Shown: positions 52,731 through 63,868, counted from the stretch's first letter. The stretch: DNA of 64,000 nt from Acidimicrobiales bacterium (GCA_035316325.1 DATHJB010000080.1:35793-99792), one strand, 5' to 3'. Numbers and translations: made by a program. Notes: generated by a model from the sequence alone, not told the origin.

Positions 52731-54244
52731 AGAAGCAGATCCGCAACCTCGGCGTGTTCCTGACGCTCTGCTACGTCGTCCTGTTCGTGCAGCTCAACCG
52801 CTACACGGTGTTCGACGCCCAGAAGCGGCAGGACGACCCCCGCAACGACCGGCAGGAGATCCGCGACTTCTCGGCGCCGCGGGGCACGATCTCCACCGCC
52901 GACGGGGTGCTGCTCGCCAACTCGGTGCCGAGCGACGACCGCTACGAGCTGCAGCGCCAGTATCCGGCCGGCGATCTCTTCGCCCACGTCGTCGGCACGT
53001 TCAACCCGCTGTCGACCGGCACGTCAGGCGTGGAGCGCACCTACAACGACGAGCTGGCCGGCGACCTCGGTTTCGGGCTGGAGCAGCTCGGCAACCTCCT
53101 GGAGGAGAACGAGGACGTCGGCAACCTCACGCTGACGCTCCGCAACGACGTGCAGCAGGCCGCCCGTGACGCGCTGGGCGACCGCGTCGGCTCCGTGGTG
53201 GCGCTCGACCCCCGCAACGGGGCGATCCTCGCCGCCTGGTCGAACCCGACCTACGACCCCGCACCGCTGGCTTCCCACGACTTCCAGCTCGCGCTCGACA
53301 CCGCGACCGCCCTTGACGCGGCGCCCGACTTGCCCCGGCGAGCCCGCTGGTACCGGGACAACCTGCCCCCGGGGTCCACCTTCAAGGTCGTGACCGCCAC
53401 CGCCGGGATCGAGGCCGACAAGGTCGACGCCAACGAGCCCACCTACCCGTCGGAGTCGGAGTTCCTGCCGCCCAACGCCGGGCAGCCCATCGAGAACTCC
53501 AACGGCGACACCTGCGGCGGCAAGCTCTTCGACATCTTCCGGGTGTCGTGCAACACGGCCTTCGCCCGGATGGGCACCGAGCTGAGCGCCGAGGAGCTGG
53601 TCAACACCGCGGTGAGCTACGGGTTCGACCAGGAGGTCCCGATCGACCTGCCGCTGCCCGCCGAGTCGACGCTGGTGGGCTCCGGCGAGAGCTGCCCGAG
53701 CAACGTCGACGGCCTGAACGACGCGGCCGTGCGGGCCCAGTCGGCCATCGGCGGCCGCTGCGTGCGGTCCACCCCGCTGCAGATGGCGCTGGTGGCGGCA
53801 GCGGTCGCCAACGGTGGCGAGGTGCCCAAGCCCCACGTGATGCAGGAGATCCGCGACAACGACGGCTCGGTGGTCGACGAGTACGACAGCGGCACCTGGA
53901 CCGAGGCCATGGACGCCACCACGGCAGGGATCCTGCGCTCGGCGATGATCGGCATCGTCGACGACGGCACCGCCCGCCAGCTGAACGACGGCCTCGAGGC
54001 CTACGAGGTGGGCGGCAAGACCGGCACCGCCCCCCTCCCGGACCGCAGCAGCTCGCACGCCTGGATCGTCGGCTTCGCCGGCCCCCCGAACGAGGAGCCG
54101 CAAGTGGCCGTGGCGGTCGTCGTCGAGGCGGCACCGGGCGTCGGCGAGCAGTTCGGTGGCCAGGTGGCGGCGCCGATCGCCTCGCAGGTGCTGCAGCGGG
54201 CGCTCTCCCCGATCACCCCGCCGTCCGAGCAGCCCACGGAGTGA
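52727..54244 (+). CDS. pbpA: Class B penicillin-binding protein (PbpA-like transpeptidase)
   Basis: A 505-residue membrane-anchored transpeptidase: N-terminal TM (LGVFLTLCYVVLFVQLN), PBP dimerisation domain, and transpeptidase motifs PPGSTFK with Ser near 216, SCN near 268 and GGKTGTAP near 429. It cross-links peptidoglycan with the preceding SEDS protein. GTGA overlap with that gene. Length and order agree with actinobacterial PbpA. Confidence 0.94.
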   Translation: MKKQIRNLGVFLTLCYVVLFVQLNRYTVFDAQKRQDDPRNDRQEIRDFSAPRGTISTADGVLLANSVPSDDRYELQRQYPAGDLFAHVVGTFNPLSTGTSGVERTYNDELAGDLGFGLEQLGNLLEENEDVGNLTLTLRNDVQQAARDALGDRVGSVVALDPRNGAILAAWSNPTYDPAPLASHDFQLALDTATALDAAPDLPRRARWYRDNLPPGSTFKVVTATAGIEADKVDANEPTYPSESEFLPPNAGQPIENSNGDTCGGKLFDIFRVSCNTAFARMGTELSAEELVNTAVSYGFDQEVPIDLPLPAESTLVGSGESCPSNVDGLNDAAVRAQSAIGGRCVRSTPLQMALVAAAVANGGEVPKPHVMQEIRDNDGSVVDEYDSGTWTEAMDATTAGILRSAMIGIVDDGTARQLNDGLEAYEVGGKTGTAPLPDRSSSHAWIVGFAGPPNEEPQVAVAVVVEAAPGVGEQFGGQVAAPIASQVLQRALSPITPPSEQPTE

Positions 54245-54313
54245 CGAAGGTGCACCGTGCCCATGTCGGACGCGTTACTGTCCGCTCCCACGACGTCGTA
54301 ACCTGAGGGCCGC

Positions 54314-56299
<1,986 letters not shown>

Positions 56300-56361
56300 C
56301 CCCAGCCGCTCACCGCCGCCGCTGGGAAGCTCGCCAATTCGCCGTGCAATAGGGAGCTTGG

Positions 56362-58026
56362 ATGTCCGACCTCAGCAGCAGCAACAGGCTTCGTCGTCGT
56401 CCTGGGGCTTCTCCGCCCTGTGGTCCGCTCGTCCTGCTGATCCTGGACGGCGTCGGCATCGGGCGAGGCGACGCGTACGACGCGGTGGCTGCAGCCCACA
56501 CCCCCAACCTCGACCGCCTGCACAGGGAGTTCCCGCACCGTGAGCTCCGGGCCCACGGAGTCGCCGTCGGCCTTCCCAGCGACGGCGACATGGGGAACTC
56601 AGAGGTCGGCCACAACATCCTCGGCGCAGGGCGCATCTTCGACCAGGGCGCCAAGCGGGTGGACTCTGCCCTGTCCGTAGGGGAGCTCTGGCAGACCCCG
56701 GCCTGGAAGGAGGTGGTGGGCGCGGCCGCACGAGGCGGAACCGTGCACTTCATCGGCCTCCTCTCGGACGGGAACGTGCACTCGAACATCGACCATCTCG
56801 TCGCCCTCCTGTCGCGGGCGACGAAGGACGGCGTGCGGCGGGTGCGGATCCATGTCCTCTTCGACGGGCGAGACGTTCCGGACAGGACCGCCGAAACCTA
56901 TGTCGCCCGGTTGGACCAGGCGATCGAGACGGTCCGTACAGCTGGTGTCGACTGCGCCATCGCGTCCGGCGGTGGTCGCATGACGACGACGATGGACCGT
57001 TACGGCGCCGACTGGAGCATGGTCGAGCGAGGGTGGAAGGCCCATGTCCTCGGCCAGGCCACGCCGGCCCGCACACCTGGTGAAGCGATCGAACGATCGA
57101 GAGCTCGGAAGCCAGGGCTCAGTGATCAGCTGATCGATTCGTTCACGATCGTCGATGACGAGGGGGCACCTGTCGGGCCCGTCGAGGACGGCGACGCCGT
57201 CCTGGTCTTCAACTTCCGTGGCGACCGGGTGATCGAGATCTGCCAGGCGTTCACCGATCCTGACTTCACGGCGTTCGACCGACAGCGGGTCCCGCAGCTG
57301 ACGTTCGTCGGCATGACGCTCTACGACGGCGACCTCCGGCTTCCCGACCTCTACCTCGTGCATCCCGAGAAGGTCGCCGACACCGTCAGCCAACTCCTGG
57401 CCGAGGCCGAGGTGCCCCAGTTCGCCTGCGCGGAAACACAGAAGTTCGGCCATGTCACCTACTTCTGGAACGGCAACCGCTCGCAGAGGTTCGGCCCGCT
57501 CGAGACCTATGTCGAGATCCCGTCCGACGACGTGCCGTTCGACGAGCGCCCCTGGATGAAGTCGGCGGAGACGGCCGACACGGTGATCACGGCGATCGAG
57601 GGCGGCGACTTCCCGTTCATCCGGGCGAACTTCGCCGGTGGTGACATGGTCGGGCACACTGCCAACTTCGCCAGCACCGTCTTGGCGGTCGAAGCCATCG
57701 ACCTGGCGATCGGTCGAATCGATGCCGCCGTTCGCGAACGGTCCGGATGTCTCGTGATCACCGCCGACCATGGGAACGCCGACGACAAGGTCGAGCGGTC
57801 GAAGGCAGGTGAACCTCTCGTCGACCAGGCCGGGGAGCCCATCTGGCGTACCGCGCACTCGCTGAACCCGGTCGACTTCGTCGTTGCCGACCACGACGCG
57901 AGGGGCATCACGATGCGCGACGACCTTCCTGCCGCCGGGTTGGCCAACGTTGCGGCCACGATCCTCAACCTCTTGGGGTTCGAAGCGCCCGCCTTCTACG
58001 AGCCGAGCCTCGTCCACGTACCTTGA
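56362..58026 (+). CDS. gpmI: 2,3-bisphosphoglycerate-independent phosphoglycerate mutase
   Basis: A 554-residue Mn-dependent glycolytic enzyme (3-phosphoglycerate to 2-phosphoglycerate). The phosphatase-domain start LVLLILDGVGIGRGDAYDAV, the nucleophile Ser near 77 in MGNSEVGHNILGAGR, the transferase segment FDGRDVPDRTA and C-terminal metal site ITADHGNAD near 469 are all intact. GGGAG precedes the ATG. Base use at third codon positions is somewhat less GC-biased than in the flanking kinase locus, as in the next gene, a mild hint of different origin. Confidence 0.95.
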   Translation: MSDLSSSNRLRRRPGASPPCGPLVLLILDGVGIGRGDAYDAVAAAHTPNLDRLHREFPHRELRAHGVAVGLPSDGDMGNSEVGHNILGAGRIFDQGAKRVDSALSVGELWQTPAWKEVVGAAARGGTVHFIGLLSDGNVHSNIDHLVALLSRATKDGVRRVRIHVLFDGRDVPDRTAETYVARLDQAIETVRTAGVDCAIASGGGRMTTTMDRYGADWSMVERGWKAHVLGQATPARTPGEAIERSRARKPGLSDQLIDSFTIVDDEGAPVGPVEDGDAVLVFNFRGDRVIEICQAFTDPDFTAFDRQRVPQLTFVGMTLYDGDLRLPDLYLVHPEKVADTVSQLLAEAEVPQFACAETQKFGHVTYFWNGNRSQRFGPLETYVEIPSDDVPFDERPWMKSAETADTVITAIEGGDFPFIRANFAGGDMVGHTANFASTVLAVEAIDLAIGRIDAAVRERSGCLVITADHGNADDKVERSKAGEPLVDQAGEPIWRTAHSLNPVDFVVADHDARGITMRDDLPAAGLANVAATILNLLGFEAPAFYEPSLVHVP

Positions 58027-58066
58027 CTTAGGGTTGTCTCGTCAGTACTCGGTGTGGGAGGCGGCG

Positions 58067-58873
58067 GTGATTCCAAGATGGACCGACCTACGGGCGGTCG
58101 TCGCCCTGAAGACGTTCTACGTCGCGTTGGTGTTGGTGCTGCTGTCCCTCGCCCTGTTCGGGATCTGGGTCGGTTTCGACGACAAGTCGGCGGCGTTGGC
58201 TCAGGCTGTCCTGGCACTGGCGATCGCGCTGGCCACGTCTTCCACCATCTCCCTGTTGTCCGAGATGGCCCTGCGACTCGACATCGTGCGCCTGGTCACC
58301 AGCGAGCTCGCCACGTCGCTCGCGACCCGGGACAGGGCCACGGTCGTGGAGTTCCACGAGTCGCGCCGGGGCCTGGACTGTCCCCAGGTCGCCCGCGAGG
58401 CGTCGGGGACCCTGCGGGTGATCGGCATCAGTGCCAACGACATCCTGGCCGTGCAGCCGCTCGACGTGCTCGGTCGGCGTGTCCAGTCCGGCGACCTCCG
58501 TCTCCACGTCCTGCTACTCGACCCACGATCGGCAGCCGGCCACGAACGTTCGGCGCAGTCCGCCTACGGTTCCGCCGATTCGATGGGGTCACGGGTGCAA
58601 GGCATCGCCAGCCATCTCGTCGATCTCGCGGGAGACCTGCGTTCGTCCGGCACGACGATCGAGCAGTTCGACGCTCGCTACCTCGATCGCTCGCCGATGC
58701 TCTCCGCCATCATCGATGAGTCACGAGCGATCGTGACACCGTTGGTGGCCAACCTCACCGGCGGGAGGAGCCCCTACTTCGTCGTGTCGGCAGACGGACC
58801 GCAGGGATACCTCTACCGGATCTACCGGTCTCACTTCGAGGAGCTGTGGGCACAGGGCTCGTCCTTCTTGTGA
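58067..58873 (+). CDS. Two-TM protein with DUF5919/PLD-like cytosolic domain
   Basis: A 268-residue protein: two TM segments (about 18-38, ALKTFYVALVLVLLSLALFG; about 46-68), then a soluble domain with LRVIGISANDILAVQPLDVL, LRLHVLLLDPRSAAGHERSA and a C-terminal YRIYRSHFEELWAQG. This pattern resembles the small DUF5919/phospholipase-D-like fold seen behind sensor or TM modules in actinobacteria; no HKD catalytic motif is visible. Function unknown. GTG 58067 is chosen because GGGAGG lies just upstream. It follows GpmI by 40 bp and shares its milder codon bias. Confidence 0.7.
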   Translation: MIPRWTDLRAVVALKTFYVALVLVLLSLALFGIWVGFDDKSAALAQAVLALAIALATSSTISLLSEMALRLDIVRLVTSELATSLATRDRATVVEFHESRRGLDCPQVAREASGTLRVIGISANDILAVQPLDVLGRRVQSGDLRLHVLLLDPRSAAGHERSAQSAYGSADSMGSRVQGIASHLVDLAGDLRSSGTTIEQFDARYLDRSPMLSAIIDESRAIVTPLVANLTGGRSPYFVVSADGPQGYLYRIYRSHFEELWAQGSSFL

Positions 58874-58970
58874 ACGCTTCCGATGTCCGCGACTTCCTCG
58901 AGCGATCTCCCCCGAGGAGATCCGCGCCGCCGCCGATGCCGTAGCCCGGCAGGCCGGCGGCGGCGCCTGA
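58870..58970 (+). pseudogene. Short frameshifted reading frame coupled to the two-TM gene
   Basis: A GTG overlapping the previous stop (GTGA) opens a frame VNASDVRDFLERS that runs out of frame at a run of five C near 58908-58912. Adding one base continues into PEEIRAAADAVARQAGGGA ending at TGA 58970. Either a decayed small gene, a sequencing error or chance; no RBS is needed because of coupling. Confidence 0.3.
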
Positions 58971-58974
58971 ATCC

Positions 58975-59157
58975 CTAGAAGGCGATCAGCACGACACCGT
59001 CCGTGGCCGGGATCGGCCACAGGATGACGGCGAGTATGAACGTGGCGATCTGTGACGCGTCGTCGAGCGCCCGCCCGTAGTCCTTGTTGATGGCGACGAC
59101 CACGCCGATCACCACCCAGACGAACAGCACCAACGGGATGCTGACGGTCCTCTGCAT
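58975..59157 (-). CDS. Small two-TM membrane protein
   Basis: A 60-residue protein, nearly all membrane: SIPLVLFVWVVIGVVVAI (about 6-23) and IATFILAVILWPI (about 37-49) separated by a short charged loop NKDYGRALDDAS. A strong ribosome site GGAGGGG precedes the ATG, which is the main reason to believe it. No family is recognised. It lies alone between the two-TM gene and a winged-helix gene. Confidence 0.7.
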   Translation of the reverse strand: MQRTVSIPLVLFVWVVIGVVVAINKDYGRALDDASQIATFILAVILWPIPATDGVVLIAF

Positions 59158-59247
59158 TTCAACCCCTCCCTGTCATGCCCCAGCGAACAACTGTTTCGGG
59201 GGATGTACCCAGGGAAGCGCAGGTCCCAGACGTGCATGACGCCTGGG

Positions 59248-59844
59248 TCAGATCGCGCGGCCCCTGTGGGTGTCCGCGCCGATGCGACCGCGAGGGCCAT
59301 GGCCGTTGCCCGAGACGTGGCGGGCCACCCCGGTGGCGGGCGCCAGCACCTGCCCGCCGCCGTCGGCCGCCTCGAGGAGGTAGCCGCGCGACCGCACGGT
59401 GCGGATGGCCAAGCGGAGCGGGGCCAGTCGACGCCGCAGCCGCAGCACGTGGACGTCGAGGGCGTTGCGGCTCGACGAGCCACCCGGCCACCCGACCCGC
59501 GTCAGCGTGTCCCGGCTGACGACCGCACCGAAGCGGTCGACCAGCACCCCGGCCAGTCGAGCCTCGACCGGCGGCAGCGCAACCCAGCGATCGCCCACCC
59601 GCAGAACCCCGTCGTCGTCGAGCGCCGGTGCCCCCGGCGACTCGGCGCCGAGCCGCCGGCGCAACGCCTCCACACGCACCCGTAGGTCCACGTCGTCCGC
59701 CGGCAGCCGGATCCAGTCCTCGCGGTGGTCGGCGGGCACCGGCGGCGCACCCTGCTCGACCAGCAGCAGGCGAGGCTCCCCGGCCTGGCGCAGCGCCTCG
59801 CGTCGATCGCTCTCGGTGGGCCAGCGAACAAGCGAGACCTTCAC
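59248..59844 (-). CDS. Receiver-less OmpR-type winged-helix regulator
   Basis: About 198 residues. The C-terminal half is a Trans_reg_C winged helix: VGDRWVALPPVEARLAGVLV, TLTRVGWPGGSSSRNALDVH, and RLAIRTVRSRGYLLE. The N-terminal 80 residues do not show a receiver pattern; they are short, acidic and contain LLLVEQGAPPVPADHREDWI. So it may sense by another route or bind constitutively. GTG 59844 is 7 nt after TACGGT, suggesting a leaderless transcript. A 163-bp gap separates it from the divergent cNMP-binding gene. Confidence 0.78.
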   Translation of the reverse strand: MKVSLVRWPTESDRREALRQAGEPRLLLVEQGAPPVPADHREDWIRLPADDVDLRVRVEALRRRLGAESPGAPALDDDGVLRVGDRWVALPPVEARLAGVLVDRFGAVVSRDTLTRVGWPGGSSSRNALDVHVLRLRRRLAPLRLAIRTVRSRGYLLEAADGGGQVLAPATGVARHVSGNGHGPRGRIGADTHRGRAI

Positions 59845-60007
59845 GTCAGTGACCGTACGGATCGTGGGTTTCCCATTTGTTTCGCTCGGATGAACGCCCT
59901 CGCACACGCGACGAAACGGTGTACGCGGCGGTAGCTCCACGGCCTGTAGCGCGCCTGCGTCCCGCTCGACGGGCACGCCGGAGCGCACCCCCGTATGCTC
60001 CCCGCCC

Positions 60008-60430
60008 ATGGCACGCGAGCACTATCTCGACCACCTTGCGTCGGTGCCCTTGTTTCGGGGGATGACCACCAAGGAGTTGCGCGACATCGCCAAGGCGACC
60101 GTCGAGCTCACCATCGTGGAAGGCAAGGAGTTCGTGACCCAGGGGGACGTGGGTCGCGAGGCGTTCGTCGTCGTCGAGGGCACCGCTGACGTGGTGCGCA
60201 ACGGCAAGACGATCGCGGAGCTCGGCCCGGGCACGTGCATCGGCGAGCTGTCGCTGCTCGACCACGGGCCCCGCACGGCGTCGGTCATCGCCAAGACGAA
60301 CCTGACCGTGCTGGTGCTGGGCCCACGTGAGTTCAACGGCGTCCTCGACGAGGTGCCGACGCTCACGCACAAGATCCTCGAGACGCTGGCCAGCCGGGTC
60401 CGCGAGCTCGACGCCCGCGTCTACGGGTAG
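60008..60430 (+). CDS. Cyclic-nucleotide-binding domain protein
   Basis: A 140-residue CAP_ED domain alone: FRGMTTKELRDIAKATVELT, then GREAFVVVEGTADVVRNGKT and the phosphate-binding cassette CIGELSLLDHGPRTASVIA. No helix-turn-helix follows, so it is a sensor or adaptor rather than a DNA-binding regulator. Ser and Arg of the cassette, used for cAMP/cGMP, are kept in GELSLLDHGPRTAS. ATG is 7 nt after TATGCT. Confidence 0.88.
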   Translation: MAREHYLDHLASVPLFRGMTTKELRDIAKATVELTIVEGKEFVTQGDVGREAFVVVEGTADVVRNGKTIAELGPGTCIGELSLLDHGPRTASVIAKTNLTVLVLGPREFNGVLDEVPTLTHKILETLASRVRELDARVYG

Positions 60431-60486
60431 GCCGACGCAGAGCGCGAGTTCCGTCTCGATTCGGCGCCGCGAGTAGGTTCGCCGGC

Positions 60487-62730
60487 GTGAGTACGACGAC
60501 TGAAGACCGCGTCGAGACCGCCGAGACGACAGCCGAGAAGGCCGCAAAACCGCGGCCGAAGGCGAGCCAGCTGGTGGTGGCTCTGGGTGTCGTGGTCGCG
60601 CTCGGCACGATCGCCTCGGGCATCGCATCGACCACCTTCCAGTGGCACGACGATTCCCCTGTCCAACGTGAGGTCTTCGGCAACATCCCGTCGGCCTGGA
60701 AGCTGGTCTTCTACTCGGTCGTGCCGGTGATCGTGCTCTATGGCGCGGTGCTGTTCAGCCAGCGGACCAGGAACTGGGAGCGCGGCGCGCCCGACGATCG
60801 GCGCACCACTCGGAAGAACGTCGCCCGGCGACTGAAGGACTTCCGGGCCGGCGTCTACATGCAGACGCTGCTGCGGGATCCCGCCGCCGGCGTCATGCAT
60901 TCGCTCATCTACTTCAACTTCCTGATCCTCCTGGCGGTCACCACCGTGCTGGAGATCAACCACCAAATGCCGGAGGACCTCAAGTTCCTCCACGGCGACG
61001 TCTACCGTGGCTACTCGCTGGTAGGTGACCTGGCCGGCTTGGGATTCCTGGCCGGTGTCATCTGGGCTCTCGTGCGGCGCTACATCCAGCGGCCGTACCG
61101 CATCCGCATCAAGTCCAAGCCCGAGCACGCTCTGATCCTCGGCACGTTCCTCGCCCTCGGGGTCACCGGGTTCGGGGCGGAGACCTTCCGCATCGCGGTC
61201 GACGGGCGGCCGGACTTCGAGAAGTGGTCGATCGTCGGGTACCCGCTGTCGGGCCTGGTCGACAACGTCGACTCCGTGGCGGGCTGGCACCAGGGCTGGT
61301 GGATCGCCCACGTCGCGTCGTTCCTGGTGTTCCTGGCGATCCTGCCGGTCACGATGCTGCGGCACATGTTCACGTCACCGCTGAACATGTACCTGCGCGA
61401 CCGGGAGCGGCCCAAGGGCGCCATGAAGCCCATGCCGAACCTGATGGAGACCGAGCTGGAGACGTTCGGCGCCGCCACCGTCGAGGACTTCACCTGGAAG
61501 CAGCTGCTCGACACCGACGCCTGCACGATGTGCGGCCGCTGCACCAGCGTCTGCCCGGCGCACGCCACCGGCAAGCCGCTCGACCCTCGCGAGATCGTGC
61601 TCAAGACCGGTGAGGTCATGGCGCTGACCGGCACGCCGCCGGTGTCGCCGCCCATCGGGCTCGACCCCGAGATCACCGTGTCGGCCCCGTCGCTGTTCGA
61701 GCGCATCACGCCCGAGGAGGTGTGGGCCTGCACGTCGTGCAAGGCGTGCGACGAGATCTGCCCGGTCAACATCGAGATCCTCGACAAGATCCTCGACATG
61801 CGGCGCTACCTGTCGCTCATGGAGTCCAACTTCCCCACCGAGCTCGGCACCGCCTACCGGGGCATGGAGAACTCGGGCAACCCGTGGGGCCTGTCGCAGT
61901 CGGAGCGCGCCGCGTGGACCTCCAAGGTCGACGGCGTCGCCATCGTCGAGCCCGGCGACACGTTCGCCCACGAGTACCTCTACTGGGTCGGCTGCGCTGG
62001 CAGCTTCGACGACAAGAACCAGAAGGTCACCGTGGCCATGGCCAAGCTCATGCAGCGGGCCGGCCTCGACTTCGCCATCCTCGGCCCGTCGGAGAACTGC
62101 ACCGGCGACCCGGCCCGGCGGTCCGGCAACGAGTACATCTTCCAGATGCTGGCGATGCAGAACGTCGAGGCCCTCAACGGGATGGGCGTGAAGAAGATCG
62201 TCACCCAGTGCCCGCACTGCTTCAACACGCTGGCCAACGAGTACCCGCAGCTCGGCGGCACCTACGAGGTGGTCCACCACAGCCAGCTGCTGGAGTGGAT
62301 GATCGCCGAGGGCAAGCTCGACATGAGCGACGCCCGGCTGGAGGAGCGGGTCGTCTACCACGACTCCTGCTACCTGGGTCGCCACAACGACGTGTACCTC
62401 GCCCCCCGCAAGGTGATCGGCTCGCTGGGCGGGATCGAGATCGTCGAGGCCGAGCGCAACGGCACCAAGGGCATGTGCTGCGGCGCCGGCGGTGCCCGCA
62501 TGTGGATGGAGGAGTCCACGGGCAAGAAGGTGAACGACGAGCGCAGCCGGGAGCTGATCGCCACCGGCGCCGAGCGCATCGCCACCGCCTGCCCGTTCTG
62601 CTACATCATGATCGACGACGGAGCCAAGGCCGCCGGCAAGGAGGACGAGGACCTCAAGGTCGGCGACATCTCCATGCACATCCTCGAGGCCCTCGAGGAT
62701 CGGGACGTGCGTCGCCTGGAGACCACCTGA
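60487..62730 (+). CDS. EtfD-like membrane iron-sulfur oxidoreductase
   Basis: A 747-residue protein. N-terminal half: several TM helices (near 28-48, 73-92, 135-155, 180-200, 225-245 and 280-300) of a cytochrome/NarI-like module. Middle: two 4Fe-4S motifs CTMCGRCTSVC near 347 and CTSCKACDEIC near 415. C-terminal third: two CCG (heterodisulfide-reductase-like) domains, with CPHC near 577 and CCGAGGARMW near 663. The layout matches mycobacterial Rv0338c (EtfD), which passes electrons from ETF and acyl-CoA dehydrogenases to menaquinone. GTG is 7 nt after TAGGTT; a strong terminator follows. Confidence 0.88.
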   Translation: MSTTTEDRVETAETTAEKAAKPRPKASQLVVALGVVVALGTIASGIASTTFQWHDDSPVQREVFGNIPSAWKLVFYSVVPVIVLYGAVLFSQRTRNWERGAPDDRRTTRKNVARRLKDFRAGVYMQTLLRDPAAGVMHSLIYFNFLILLAVTTVLEINHQMPEDLKFLHGDVYRGYSLVGDLAGLGFLAGVIWALVRRYIQRPYRIRIKSKPEHALILGTFLALGVTGFGAETFRIAVDGRPDFEKWSIVGYPLSGLVDNVDSVAGWHQGWWIAHVASFLVFLAILPVTMLRHMFTSPLNMYLRDRERPKGAMKPMPNLMETELETFGAATVEDFTWKQLLDTDACTMCGRCTSVCPAHATGKPLDPREIVLKTGEVMALTGTPPVSPPIGLDPEITVSAPSLFERITPEEVWACTSCKACDEICPVNIEILDKILDMRRYLSLMESNFPTELGTAYRGMENSGNPWGLSQSERAAWTSKVDGVAIVEPGDTFAHEYLYWVGCAGSFDDKNQKVTVAMAKLMQRAGLDFAILGPSENCTGDPARRSGNEYIFQMLAMQNVEALNGMGVKKIVTQCPHCFNTLANEYPQLGGTYEVVHHSQLLEWMIAEGKLDMSDARLEERVVYHDSCYLGRHNDVYLAPRKVIGSLGGIEIVEAERNGTKGMCCGAGGARMWMEESTGKKVNDERSRELIATGAERIATACPFCYIMIDDGAKAAGKEDEDLKVGDISMHILEALEDRDVRRLETT

Positions 62731-62766
62731 TCCATCGGGTCGTCGTGCTGACGTCCTGAACGCACG

Positions 62767-62802
62767 AGACCCGGCGCTGGGGGCGCCGGGTCTTTGTGTC
62801 TT
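62767..62802 (+). terminator. Rho-independent terminator after the EtfD gene
   Basis: Perfect 11-bp stem AGACCCGGCGC / GCGCCGGGTCT (62767-62777, 62783-62793) with a 5-nt loop, then TTTGTGTCTT. The best intrinsic terminator in the window. Confidence 0.85.
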
Positions 62803-62805
62803 GGA

Positions 62806-62862
62806 CGACGGGCCTGCCTCGCCCTCATTGGTTCCGCCGACGAAGGCGAGGGCAGGCCGTCG
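62806..62862. repeat. Imperfect long hairpin facing the GGDEF-like gene end
   Basis: CGACGG-CCTGCC-TCGCC on the left arm pairs with GGCGAGGGCAGG-CCGTCG on the right, with single-base bulges. It may terminate the leftward GGDEF-like gene, ending 31 bp before that gene's stop; no U-run. Confidence 0.45.
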
Positions 62863-62893
62863 ATTTGGGGATGGGGGCCAGATCCGCCGTGGT

Positions 62894-63736
62894 TCAGGCC
62901 CCCACCCGGGTTCCCGCCAAGAGAGCCCAGGTGCCATCGGCAGTTGTGCCGAACGGCAGGCGGTCGAGCGTGACGGGCACGTCGACCAGCTCAGGTCGTT
63001 GTGCCAAGGCGACCTGCACGTCGTCCTCGGCACGACCGAGCGCATAAGCCGGCATCACCACGACGATGCGTGACGCCGACAGCGTCGCCACGGTCTCGCC
63101 GGTTGTGAACAGCAGGCTCAGCACGCCGCCCACCGCGACCCGGACGCCCATGCGTTCGGGAAGGGCGGTGGCACCCAGGTTGAGCTGCACGATCAGAGAG
63201 CCAAAGGTCATCGGGGGAGAGATGGCCAGGGCGTCGCACTGAGCGTGCAGCTCGCGCAAGCGAGCCCGTAGGAAACCACCGTTGACCAGACCGGTCACTG
63301 GATCCAGGCACGAGGCCGTCGACACGACGGCAACTCGCTCGGAAGCCCAGGCGGCCAGAGCTCTCGCCACGAGGCCGACTCGGTCGAGGCTGCTTGCGGA
63401 CCCATCAGCCTCGACGAGTTGCAGCAGCGCGACGAGATCGTCGGCCACTGCCTCGGCGTTGTGGTCGGAACCGGCCCGAGCCTGGGCGAACGCGACGATC
63501 GCCGCGTCCAACAGTCGGGGTTCACGGGACTCGCTCAACGTGGCGGCGAGGTTGCGTGCGATCGGGTCGCACCACTCGGGAAAGGGCAGGGTGGACCCTG
63601 CAGCCTCGTGCCATGCAGAGAGAAGATCGTCGGTCGGTCGGGGCGGGCACTCCGACCGACCGACGAGCAGGAGGAGCCTCGACACACCAGCCCAGCCAGG
63701 GTGGGGGAAGCCGGCCTGTGTGGGCGACTCGCTCAT
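62894..63736 (-). CDS. GGDEF-like protein with lost catalytic signature
   Basis: About 280 residues. Residues 1-145 are a helical region of unknown type; from about 150 the sequence follows a GGDEF domain (DPVTGLVNGGFLRARLRELH), but where GG(D/E)EF is expected it reads LSASRIVVVMPA near 235. So no diguanylate cyclase activity is expected; a GTP/c-di-GMP sensing or structural role is possible. ATG 63736 has no good ribosome site; GTG 63781 would add 15 residues. Confidence 0.65.
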   Translation of the reverse strand: MSESPTQAGFPHPGWAGVSRLLLLVGRSECPPRPTDDLLSAWHEAAGSTLPFPEWCDPIARNLAATLSESREPRLLDAAIVAFAQARAGSDHNAEAVADDLVALLQLVEADGSASSLDRVGLVARALAAWASERVAVVSTASCLDPVTGLVNGGFLRARLRELHAQCDALAISPPMTFGSLIVQLNLGATALPERMGVRVAVGGVLSLLFTTGETVATLSASRIVVVMPAYALGRAEDDVQVALAQRPELVDVPVTLDRLPFGTTADGTWALLAGTRVGA

Positions 63737-63752
63737 GCCCGTTAAGGAGGGG

Positions 63753-63768
63753 ACGATCGGGCGATCGT
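63753..63768. promoter_or_regulatory. Palindrome upstream of the GGDEF-like gene
   Basis: ACGATC-GGGC-GATCGT, perfect 6-bp arms, located between the two possible starts of the GGDEF-like gene. Candidate operator. Confidence 0.35.
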
Positions 63769-63868
63769 GACGCGGGTTCACGGAAAAGATCGGAATTTCT
63801 CGGCAGCTTCAGCTGCCCGAGACCGCTTGGGGTGGCGGCGGGGAGGTCGGAAAGGGTTGAGAAATCTG

